Source: Chloroflexota bacterium (lineage in GTDB: Bacteria; Chloroflexota; Dormibacteria; Aeolococcales; Aeolococcaceae). From it: DNA of 8,050 nucleotides. Under the pieces are notes generated by a model. The model made no database searches, was not told the origin of the DNA, and saw nothing but the letters and a program-made list of their open reading frames with translations. Every line of letters begins with the position of its first letter. The stretch's first letter is position 1. Position numbers and translations under genes: made by a program. The stretch spans positions 1 through 8,050 of the forward strand of contig DNAU01000068.1 of NCBI GenBank assembly GCA_003491925.1, given 5' to 3'. Positions 1 through 5,099 of this stretch are shown piece by piece.

Positions 1-407
1 ACCGCGGCCTCGGCGCTCTCGGTCGCCTCCATCCATTCGAGCAGTCGGCCCTCCAGCTCGTCGAGATGGGGCCGCAGAGACGCCAGATCGTGCTGCAGGC
101 CGAGCAGGTCCTGGGGGTTGCGCACCGAGCCGTCGTAGAGATGCCGGTCCAGGGTGCGAGCCCGCTGGCGGACGCCGGTCAGCTCCCGCTCCACCGCGCG
201 ACTCTTCTCCTCGGCCGCCTGGCGCTCCGCCTCGGCGGCCTGGGCGGCCGCGCGGAGGCTCTCGAGCTCCGGGTCACCGGCCAGGGCCGCCTCGAGCTCG
301 GAGATCTCCGTCCGCAGCTGGGCGATCCGGTCGTCCAGCTCTTGGAGATGGAGCACCAGGCGCCCCCGGGGTTCGGTGCGCGGCGGGGAGTCACCCCCGG
401 AGGTCAT
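1..407 (-). CDS. COG1579-type coiled-coil zinc-ribbon protein, partial (C-terminus outside window)
   Basis: The reading frame opens at ATG 407 and stays open to the window edge, giving 135 residues. After a short disordered start (about residues 1-14), residues 15-80 are a heptad-like Leu/Ala/Glu/Arg-rich helix, typical of a coiled coil. Residues 90-126 contain LYDGSVRNPQDLLGLQHDL and a second helix. This turn motif (Y-x-G-x-V-x-N-P-x-[DE]-L-x-x-L-Q-x-[DE]) is characteristic of the COG1579 family, whose members form a coiled-coil hairpin and end in a C4 zinc ribbon. The zinc ribbon itself would lie beyond the left edge and is not seen. The start overlaps the trpD stop as ATGA, with a GAGG upstream at a reasonable distance, so the gene is probably translationally coupled to trpD. 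The precise molecular role of the family is poorly defined; nucleic-acid binding has been proposed. Family assignment is fairly sure, function is not. Confidence 0.8.
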   Translation of the reverse strand, partial: MTSGGDSPPRTEPRGRLVLHLQELDDRIAQLRTEISELEAALAGDPELESLRAAAQAAEAERQAAEEKSRAVERELTGVRQRARTLDRHLYDGSVRNPQDLLGLQHDLASLRPHLDELEGRLLEWMEATESAEAA

Positions 408-1429
408 GCCGCCGCCTCGCCGGAGACCCGGACCAGGGCCTCCAGCCGGGCCTGGGCAGCGCCGCTGTCGATCGCCGTCGCCGCCGCCTCCATCCCCGCC
501 GCGATGCTCGTCGCACGCTCGGCCGCGTAGAGGGCGGCTCCGGCGTTGAGCACGACGCAGTCGCGGATCGGCCCGCGCTCGCCGGCCAGGACCGTGCGCA
601 TCCTCTGCGCGTTGGCGGCGGCGTCCCCGCCCGCCAGGGCGGCGAGCGGCGCCGCGTCGAGACCGAGCTGGGCGGGGTCGATGTCGATCTCCTCGATCGC
701 ACCCTCGGCCACCACATACGCATGCGAGGGGGCGTGGAGCACCAGCTCGTCGGTCCCGCCGGCGCCGGAGAAGACCACCGCGCGGCGGTGCCCGAGGCGG
801 CTGAGCACCCCCGCCATCTTCGCCGCCAGTGCGTCGGACGGGGTGCCGATGAGCTGGTGGCGCACCCGGGCGGGGTTGGCCAGCGGCCCGATGACGTTGA
901 AGACGGTCCGGATGCCCAGCTCCTGACGCACCGGACCGACGTGACGCATGGCCGGGTGGTAGACGGGGGCGAGCATGAATCCGATTCCCGCCGTCTCGAT
1001 GCAGCGGAGCACGCCCTGGGGCGGGAGGGCGATGCTCACCCCCAGGGCCTCCAGCACATCGGCGCTGCCGCAGCGCGACGAGGCGGCACGGTTGCCGTGC
1101 TTGGCGACCGGGCAGCCGGCTCCCGCCACCACCAGCGCCGCCGCCGTCGAGATGTTGAAGGTGCCGGCGCGATCCCCGCCCGTCCCGCAGGTGTCGACGG
1201 CGGGTGTGCGGAGCGGGACCGGCACGGCGTGGTCCCGCATCGACTCGACCATCCCGGTCAGCTCCTCGACGGTCTCGCCCTTGATCCGCAGCGCGGCGAG
1301 CAAGGCTCCCATCTGGGCCGGGGTCGCGACCCCCTCGAACATCTCGTCCATCACCGCCCGGGCCGTCGCGGTGTCGAGATCGTGCCCGTCGACGACGCGA
1401 TTCAGAGCGCTCACCAGCGACGAGGTCAT
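404..1429 (-). CDS. trpD: Anthranilate phosphoribosyltransferase TrpD
   Basis: This enzyme transfers the phosphoribosyl group of PRPP to anthranilate, the second committed step of tryptophan synthesis, in the cytoplasm. The 341-residue length is normal for the family. Visible signatures are the PRPP/Mg loop GTGGD (82-86), NIST (92-95), KHGNR (110-114), the SSRCGSADVLEALG segment (117-130), the anthranilate-site helix around VRQELGIRT (167-175) followed by NVIGPLANPA (178-187), and the metal-binding GGTDEL (224-229). All key positions look intact, so an active enzyme is expected. No other trp gene is in the window, so trpD is either detached from a trp operon or at its upstream edge; downstream comes a COG1579 gene with a 4-base overlap. 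There is no Shine-Dalgarno sequence before ATG 1429, but a TGCTACCGT element sits nine bases upstream, pointing to a leaderless or nearly leaderless message. Confidence 0.97.
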   Translation of the reverse strand: MTSSLVSALNRVVDGHDLDTATARAVMDEMFEGVATPAQMGALLAALRIKGETVEELTGMVESMRDHAVPVPLRTPAVDTCGTGGDRAGTFNISTAAALVVAGAGCPVAKHGNRAASSRCGSADVLEALGVSIALPPQGVLRCIETAGIGFMLAPVYHPAMRHVGPVRQELGIRTVFNVIGPLANPARVRHQLIGTPSDALAAKMAGVLSRLGHRRAVVFSGAGGTDELVLHAPSHAYVVAEGAIEEIDIDPAQLGLDAAPLAALAGGDAAANAQRMRTVLAGERGPIRDCVVLNAGAALYAAERATSIAAGMEAAATAIDSGAAQARLEALVRVSGEAAA

Positions 1430-1438
1430 GGCAGGCGC

Positions 1439-1447
1439 ACGGTAGCA
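1439..1447 (-). promoter_or_regulatory. Putative extended -10 promoter element for trpD
   Basis: On the minus strand the sequence reads TGCTACCGT, an extended -10 (TGn plus TANNNT) whose 3' end is nine bases from the trpD ATG. Transcription would start about two bases before the start codon. The same GCTANCGT pattern precedes two other minus-strand genes here. No convincing -35 is seen. Confidence 0.45.
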
Positions 1448-1454
1448 TCACCAC

Positions 1455-1460
1455 TACACT
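1455..1460 (+). promoter_or_regulatory. Putative -10 promoter element for the carboxylesterase gene
   Basis: TACACT fits TANNNT and ends seven bases before ATG 1468, with no Shine-Dalgarno sequence between. This is the spacing expected of leaderless transcripts. It lies eight bases from the trpD -10 element on the other strand, so RNA polymerase footprints on the two promoters would overlap. Confidence 0.4.
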
Positions 1461-1467
1461 CGGCACC

Positions 1468-2376
1468 ATGACCGCCCGCACCGATGATCCCTTCGATCCG
1501 CAGGTGGTCGGGCCATGGCGGATCGGCGCCGGCCCCAGGGGGGTGCTGCTGCTGCACGGTTTCGCCGGAACCGCGCCCGAGCTGCGCCGCCTCGGGGAGG
1601 CGCTGGCAGCCACCGGATGGCGCTGCCACGGGCCGCTGCTCGCCGGCCACGGCACCACGCCGGAGGAGCTCGACCGGACCGTCTGGGAGGACTGGGCCGC
1701 CTCGGCGGAGGAGGCTCTCGCCGAGCTGCGCGCGGAGTGCGACGAGGTGGCGGTCGCCGGCCAGTCCGGCGGGGGCAGCCTCGCGCTCCACCTCGCCGCC
1801 AACCACCCGGAGATCGTCGCGGTGGCCTGCCTCGCCACCCCGGTCTGGCTCAGCGGCTGGAAGCCCCGGCTGCTGCCCGTCGGCAAGCACGTGGTGCGCT
1901 GGGACCGGCCCGGCGACGACGTGGACCTCTACCGGCTCGCGGGCGTCGAGGAGCTCTGGTCCTACGGCCGGCGCTCGACCCGCTCGATCCACGAGTTCGC
2001 ACGCCTGCTCGCCCACGTGCGTGACGAGCTGGTCTCGGTCCGGGCCCCGGTGCTGATCTGCCACGGCGAGCGCGACCGGGTCATCGACCCCGCCAACGCG
2101 GCGGAGATCGAGCGGCGGCTGCTCTGCAGCGCCGCCGTGGAGCGGCGGATGCTGCCCCGCAGCGGGCATGGGATCTCGGTCGACGTCGACCGCGACGACG
2201 TCAACCGCCTGGTTCTGGACTGGTTTGACCGATTCTCGAGGAGCGGGCAGAGTGGGAAGCCGCCGGACACCCCCGAGTCGGCGGTGCCTCAGGTCTCCGC
2301 GCCGGCGGCGTCTCGGTCCTCCGCGCCGGCGGGGTCTCAGGGCTCCGGGTCGGCCGCCTCACCCCCGAGGGCCTGA
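1468..2376 (+). CDS. Alpha/beta-hydrolase, Est30-like carboxylesterase or monoacylglycerol lipase
   Basis: A cytoplasmic serine hydrolase predicted to cleave carboxylic esters; the natural substrate is unknown. The oxyanion-hole motif HGFAG is at 30-34, the nucleophile elbow GQSGG places the catalytic serine at S100, the acid is D203 in HGERDRVIDP, and the base is H234 in SGHGIS. The order, spacing and flanking sequence (LLAGHGTTPEEL after the first strand) resemble Geobacillus Est30-type carboxylesterases, which are about 250 residues. The hydrolase fold ends near R258; residues 259-302 form an extra Ser/Pro/Ala-rich disordered tail partly encoded by a 24-bp tandem repeat. ATG 1468 is chosen because the conserved core starts soon after it and a -10-like TACACT lies seven bases upstream. 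The gene diverges from trpD and its last 40 bases overlap the stop end of a minus-strand zinc-ribbon gene. Class is confident, substrate is not. Confidence 0.9.
   Translation: MTARTDDPFDPQVVGPWRIGAGPRGVLLLHGFAGTAPELRRLGEALAATGWRCHGPLLAGHGTTPEELDRTVWEDWAASAEEALAELRAECDEVAVAGQSGGGSLALHLAANHPEIVAVACLATPVWLSGWKPRLLPVGKHVVRWDRPGDDVDLYRLAGVEELWSYGRRSTRSIHEFARLLAHVRDELVSVRAPVLICHGERDRVIDPANAAEIERRLLCSAAVERRMLPRSGHGISVDVDRDDVNRLVLDWFDRFSRSGQSGKPPDTPESAVPQVSAPAASRSSAPAGSQGSGSAASPPRA
2295..2342 (+). repeat. 24-bp tandem repeat, two copies plus a decayed third
   Basis: The 14-base block CTCCGCGCCGGCGG occurs at 2295-2308 and again at 2319-2332, each followed by a near-identical ten bases, giving two 24-bp units. 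A degraded partial third copy begins at 2343. Because 24 is a multiple of three, the repeat keeps the hydrolase frame and adds Ser/Ala/Pro-rich tail residues. Confidence 0.75.
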
Positions 2377-2627
2377 CGGAGCATCTCGGCGGTGGTGGGA
2401 TCGAGGACGAAGTTGTCGGGGTGGCCGCCGTCGGGCAGGGGACGCTTGCGGGCCGGCAGCGCGGGGCGGGGCCGGGTGTCGTCGTCCTGGACCTCGCCCC
2501 GGACCTGCGCACCGCAGGCCCGGCAGCGCAGCACCCGCGCCGAGCGCCGGCCTCCGAGGTACTCGCGATGGGACAAGCGGAGCTCGCCGGCGCAGAGCGG
2601 GCAGACCGGCTGTGCGCGGGTCGTCAC
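2337..2627 (-). CDS. Small zinc-ribbon protein of unknown function
   Basis: The product of about 96 residues has one likely zinc site made of two CxxC knuckles, CPLC (residues 9-12) and CRAC (residues 35-38), separated by 22 residues. A charged, proline-containing linker follows, then a conserved-looking C-terminus (GGHPDNFVLDPTTAEMLRQALGG) that may be a short helix. The frame is open further upstream (to TTG 2732, with GTG also at 2678 and 2657), but codons before 2627 use many A/T third positions unlike the rest, so GTG 2627 is preferred; no Shine-Dalgarno sequence supports any choice. The stop lies 40 bases inside the 3' end of the convergent carboxylesterase gene. I do not recognise the family beyond a generic zinc ribbon. 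That it is a real gene is likely from the paired cysteines and the G/C codon bias. Confidence 0.65.
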   Translation of the reverse strand: MTTRAQPVCPLCAGELRLSHREYLGGRRSARVLRCRACGAQVRGEVQDDDTRPRPALPARKRPLPDGGHPDNFVLDPTTAEMLRQALGGEAADPEP

Positions 2628-2723
2628 CGGTCGTGGCAGCCGCGTGCCCGATGACACTTCCGGCGTCTCATGACCCACACCTCGTCTCGCTCCGTCACAG
2701 CCCGTGGCACCGCCTTGGCGGCG

Positions 2724-2742
2724 CTTCACCAACCTTCACCAA
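2724..2742. promoter_or_regulatory. Direct repeat CTTCACCAA x2, 10-bp period (possible operator)
   Basis: CTTCACCAA occurs at 2724-2732 and 2734-2742, separated by one base. It sits in the noncoding stretch between the divergent zinc-ribbon gene and the small-protein/Nudix pair, about 40 bases before the proposed -10. TTCACC direct repeats are the core of the PHO box bound by PhoP in streptomycetes, but those repeat every 11 bases rather than 10, so the resemblance is only suggestive. Confidence 0.35.
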
Positions 2743-2783
2743 GCCTCGCACGGCGCGTGACCCGCAACCAGCCCGGGTCCGCG

Positions 2784-2789
2784 TACGTT
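2784..2789 (+). promoter_or_regulatory. Putative -10 element upstream of the 56-residue gene
   Basis: TACGTT fits TANNNT and would give a leader of about 45 bases carrying the GAGGAG ribosome binding site. No clear -35 is present at 17 bases, so support is weak. Confidence 0.3.
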
Positions 2790-2826
2790 GCACCTGTGGC
2801 CGGCCGCCACACCACTGGAAGCATAC

Positions 2827-2832
2827 GAGGAG
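2827..2832 (+). promoter_or_regulatory. Ribosome binding site GAGGAG deciding start at 2842
   Basis: GAGGAG lies nine bases before ATG 2842. It favours this start over the in-frame ATG at 2788, which has no such site and would add 18 residues of uncharacteristic composition. Confidence 0.7.
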
Positions 2833-2841
2833 ACCACGAGG

Positions 2842-3012
2842 ATGACCGCGAGGAGGCCCGAGCAGGTGGCGGCCGACGCCGCCGAGGACGAGGCCGCCAT
2901 GCGCTACCTCCGGCAGCGGCAGCTGGCCGGCCTGCTCGGCGAGGCGATCGTCCACGCCGAGGCGCTCTGGCGGCTCGAGAGCGCGCTCCGGGAGCGGGTG
3001 CCCGATCGCTGA
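2842..3012 (+). CDS. Small helical protein of unknown function (56 aa)
   Basis: I do not recognise this protein. It is 56 residues long, with an acidic Ala/Glu/Asp-rich first third (residues 7-18) and then a likely continuous amphipathic helix (about residues 18-51, containing RYLRQRQLAGLLGEAIVHAEALWRLESALRERV). No signal peptide, membrane segment, cysteine or known motif is visible. A good GAGGAG site nine bases upstream and consistent G/C third positions argue that it is a real gene. It ends 22 bases before the nudL-type gene on the same strand, so the two are probably co-transcribed, but the sequence does not show a functional link. The helix could mediate dimerisation or binding to a partner; that is conjecture. 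Confidence 0.65.
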   Translation: MTARRPEQVAADAAEDEAAMRYLRQRQLAGLLGEAIVHAEALWRLESALRERVPDR

Positions 3013-3034
3013 GGCCTCGCCGGATGGCGCGTCG

Positions 3035-3607
3035 ATGACCGGCGGTCTCACCGACCGGCTGCGCCGCGCGCTCGACGCCCCGGTGCCGGGAAGCCCGCCG
3101 CCGCCCGGCAAGCGCGAGGCGGCGGTCCTGATGCTCTTCGACCCGGCGCGGGCGGGGCTTCCGCTCCTCTTCGTCCGGAGGGCCGATCACCTCCGGCTCC
3201 ACGCCGGGCAGATCGCGCTCCCCGGCGGCTCGCGCGAGCAGGCGGATCGGGACGCCGTCGCCACCGCGCTGCGCGAGGCGGGTGAGGAGGTCGGTCTCGA
3301 CCCCGACGACGTCGAGATCATCGGGGCCCTGCCGCCCCGCCTCACCAACCGCTCCGACCTCTGGCTGACGCCCATCGTCGGGCTGCAGCGGCGCCCCTTC
3401 ACGATCCGCGGCGACGGCCACGAGGTCGCCGAGTGGTTCTGGCTGCCGCTGGAGGGTCTGATGGCGGCCACCCACCGCGTCGAGGAATGGGGACGGGACG
3501 GGAGCGCGCTCCGCCCGGTTCACTTCTACGAGCTCGAGGGCAGGACCGTCTGGGGGGTGACCGGCGCCATCGTCCACGACCTCCTGGAGCGCCTCGGGGC
3601 CGCCTGA
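3035..3607 (+). CDS. NudL-type Nudix hydrolase (probable CoA pyrophosphatase)
   Basis: Expected to hydrolyse the pyrophosphate bond of coenzyme A or its derivatives, yielding phosphopantetheine and 3',5'-ADP, in the cytoplasm. The 190 residues match the NudL/NUDT7 group. The family-specific stretch upstream of the Nudix box, LLFVRRADHLRLHAGQIALPGG (44-65), is present and leads into the box ending REAGEEVG (80-87), with metal-binding E81, E84 and E85. The first Glu of the generic Nudix box is Asp here (D71), as also occurs in this subfamily. The C-terminal TVWGVTGAIVHDLLERL (171-187) matches the usual family ending. ATG 3035 is 22 bases after the small gene and has only a weak ribosome site, so coupled translation is plausible. 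Substrate assignment rests on family motifs; other nucleotide-linked pyrophosphates are possible. Confidence 0.88.
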   Translation: MTGGLTDRLRRALDAPVPGSPPPPGKREAAVLMLFDPARAGLPLLFVRRADHLRLHAGQIALPGGSREQADRDAVATALREAGEEVGLDPDDVEIIGALPPRLTNRSDLWLTPIVGLQRRPFTIRGDGHEVAEWFWLPLEGLMAATHRVEEWGRDGSALRPVHFYELEGRTVWGVTGAIVHDLLERLGAA

Positions 3608-3718
3608 GCGGCTCACCCCCGCGCCCCCCCCGGCGAGTGGGGCGACGTCAGCGGAGGGCTGGGCTCCCCACGGCGTGACGGGGATGGCCCGCATCCGGCC
3701 CGCCGCGCCCGGCGCGCT
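3608..3718. other. Convergent intergenic spacer
   Basis: These 111 bases separate the ends of the nudL-type and metallo-beta-lactamase genes. They are extremely GC-rich, with a run of eight C at 3624-3631 and a possible weak stem pairing GTGGGG (3637-3642) with CCCCAC (3666-3671). There is no T-tract on either strand, so I do not call an intrinsic terminator, and no gene is visible. Confidence 0.5.
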
Positions 3719-4363
3719 TCAGCGGAAGGTCGGGTGGAGCGCGAACGGGTTGCTCCGCATCTCCTCGCCGATGGTCGTGGACGGCCCGTGGCCGGGATGG
3801 ACGACGGTCTCGGGGGGCAGCGCATAGAGGCGATCCTGGATCGAGAAGAGGAGGCTCTCCCAGGACCCCCCGGGGAGGTCGGTGCGGCCCACGCTCCGCC
3901 GGAAGAGCGTGTCCCCGGCCAGCAGGTCGGGGCCGATCAGGAAGCAGACCGACCCGGGGGTGTGGCCGGGAGTGTGGAGGACCGCGACCTCCAGCCCCTG
4001 CCAGGCGATCACCTGGCCGCCGACGAGATCGTCCTCGCAGACCACCTCGGGGAGGTCCGGGGGGATGGCGGGGAAGGTCGCCGCCTGCTCCAGCAGCCAG
4101 CGGTCCTCGGGATGGATGGCCGCCGGGCAGCCGAGCGCCCGCTTCACCTCCGGGACCCCGGCCAGGTGGTCGGGGTGACCGTGGGTGAGCAGGATCCGGT
4201 CGCAGCCGAACCCCTCTCCCTCCAGCAGCCGGAGCACCGCCGGGGCCTGGAGCCCGGGGTCCACCACCAGGCACCGGTCCGTGTCCCGGCGCCGCAGGAC
4301 GTAGCAGTTCTGGTCGTAGAGGGGGTCGGTGAAGAGATGGAGCTGGACGAGGTCGCGCAGCAT
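3719..4363 (-). CDS. Metallo-beta-lactamase-fold hydrolase, glyoxalase II-like (YcbL type)
   Basis: A 214-residue cytoplasmic binuclear metal hydrolase, probably acting on a thioester such as a hydroxyacyl-thiol. The metal motif HGHPDH places ligands at H61, H63, D65 and H66; further ligands are H134 (in TPGHTPGS), D151 (in AGDTLF) and H192 (in HPGHG). The N-terminal DQNCYVLRRRDTDRCLVVDPG strands are typical. It lacks the longer C-terminal substrate-binding domain of classical GloB, which fits the short YcbL-type enzymes of about 215 residues. ATG 4363 is chosen because upstream in-frame codons are not conserved-looking and the length then matches the family. It lies 104 bases after the cupin gene, so it may be the last gene of that operon or have its own promoter near 4407-4412. 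A persulfide dioxygenase role is possible but less likely given the close YcbL-like length and motifs. Confidence 0.88.
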   Translation of the reverse strand: MLRDLVQLHLFTDPLYDQNCYVLRRRDTDRCLVVDPGLQAPAVLRLLEGEGFGCDRILLTHGHPDHLAGVPEVKRALGCPAAIHPEDRWLLEQAATFPAIPPDLPEVVCEDDLVGGQVIAWQGLEVAVLHTPGHTPGSVCFLIGPDLLAGDTLFRRSVGRTDLPGGSWESLLFSIQDRLYALPPETVVHPGHGPSTTIGEEMRSNPFALHPTFR

Positions 4364-4467
4364 CCGGATCAGGCGTGCAGGATCGGCGGGAACATCTCGG
4401 GGCGAGAGGATACCGAATCGATCAGCTCCGCCAGAGTGCGAGATTGCTGCGGATGTGGCGAACCCGT
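4364..4467 (-). promoter_or_regulatory. Leader of the metallo-beta-lactamase gene with possible -10 and 8-codon upstream ORF
   Basis: In this 104-base gap the minus strand has TATCCT at 4407-4412, a possible -10. Eleven bases later ATG 4395 opens an eight-codon frame (MFPPILHA) whose TGA at 4371-4369 ends five bases before ATG 4363. The -35 is poor. Either an internal promoter or plain spacer is possible. Confidence 0.25.
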
Positions 4468-4755
4468 CTATCCATCCTCCTCGAACGCCTCCACGCACTC
4501 GACTCCGGCGTCCCCGGCGACCGCCTCGTGGTCGGTCCCCGCCGCGATGCGGACTCCGTCCCCGGTCTCTACCCAGGCCCCGTTGAAGCTGATCCGGCCG
4601 CGGGTCACGAAGAGATGCTTGGTCCGCTGGTGGCGATGCTCCGGGAACCACGTGCGCGGGCCCACGGCCCAGGCACTGCTCCGCAGCCCACGCGCGGCGA
4701 AGTAGGCCTGCGGCTCGTGGCCCGCGGGGATCGCCGTGATGCCGGGCTCAGCCAT
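4468..4755 (-). CDS. Small single-domain cupin protein
   Basis: A 95-residue protein with one cupin beta-barrel core. Cupin motif 1 is seen in PEHRHQRTKHLFVTRGRISFNG (38-59), with metal-ligand candidates H40 and H42; the usual glutamate position is occupied by K46/H47, so H47 may replace it. Motif 2 is GDGVRIAAGTDHEAV (65-79), with H76 as the third histidine. The GAGGGG ribosome site lies in the short gap after the dehydratase stop, 11 bases before ATG 4755, so translation is probably coupled. Small cupins of this type include isomerases, dioxygenases and metabolite sensors, and the sequence does not choose among them. A role connected to the neighbouring pterin or aldehyde-type enzymes is only suggested by position. 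Confidence 0.75.
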   Translation of the reverse strand: MAEPGITAIPAGHEPQAYFAARGLRSSAWAVGPRTWFPEHRHQRTKHLFVTRGRISFNGAWVETGDGVRIAAGTDHEAVAGDAGVECVEAFEEDG

Positions 4756-4766
4756 CCCGCGCCCCC

Positions 4767-5099
4767 TCAGCCATCCAGGGCGTCGATCCTGGCGGCCAGC
4801 ACGAAGTCGTTGCGGCTGAGGCCACCGATGGCGTGGGTGGTCAATTCGATCTCCAGGTAGCCCCAGCCCACCCTCAGGTCAGGGTGATGTCCCTCGGCCT
4901 CCGCCAGCCGGGCCACATCGGTGGCGCGACCGAAGGCGTGGACGAAGTCGGGGAAGCGCAGCCGCCGGCGCAGCAGCGTGGATCCCTCGACGCGCCAGTC
5001 GGAGCCCAGCCCGGCGCGGAGGCGCTCCAGCTCGTCCCCCTCGACCCGCGGGGTGCCCGCAGTGCACGCGCGGCAGTGCTCCTCCGCCAGTGGCGTCAT
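4767..5099 (-). CDS. Pterin-4a-carbinolamine dehydratase
   Basis: Dehydrates 4a-hydroxytetrahydrobiopterin to the quinonoid dihydropterin, regenerating cofactor for aromatic amino acid hydroxylases; in many bacteria without such hydroxylases its true role is unsettled. The protein has 110 residues, normal for the family. The active-site signature GHHPDL (70-75, with H71, H72 and P73) and LTTHAIGGLSRNDFVLAARID (86-106, with H89) are both present, as is the hydrophobic strand and helix RRRLRFPDFVHAFGRATDVARLAE (44-67). The N-terminal CRACTAGTPRV (9-19) is a common extension in this family. ATG 5099 overlaps the stop of the NrtR-like gene as ATGA, with GGGAGG at 5106-5111 as a strong ribosome site. 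A longer upstream reading frame is spurious because it runs over the Nudix regulator. No aromatic hydroxylase gene is in the window. Confidence 0.93.
   Translation of the reverse strand: MTPLAEEHCRACTAGTPRVEGDELERLRAGLGSDWRVEGSTLLRRRLRFPDFVHAFGRATDVARLAEAEGHHPDLRVGWGYLEIELTTHAIGGLSRNDFVLAARIDALDG

Noticed and set aside
722..1471. 249-codon plus-strand frame opposite trpD
   Set aside because: Antisense to a clear trpD gene; composition is His/Arg/Gly-rich with no motif.
3637..3671. Possible terminator between the convergent nudL-type and metallo-beta-lactamase genes
   Set aside because: Only a 6-bp stem with a 23-base loop and no T-tract on either strand.
3734..4705. 323-codon plus-strand frame opposite the metallo-beta-lactamase gene
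   Set aside because: Shadow of a gene with complete metal-binding motifs; no domain of its own.
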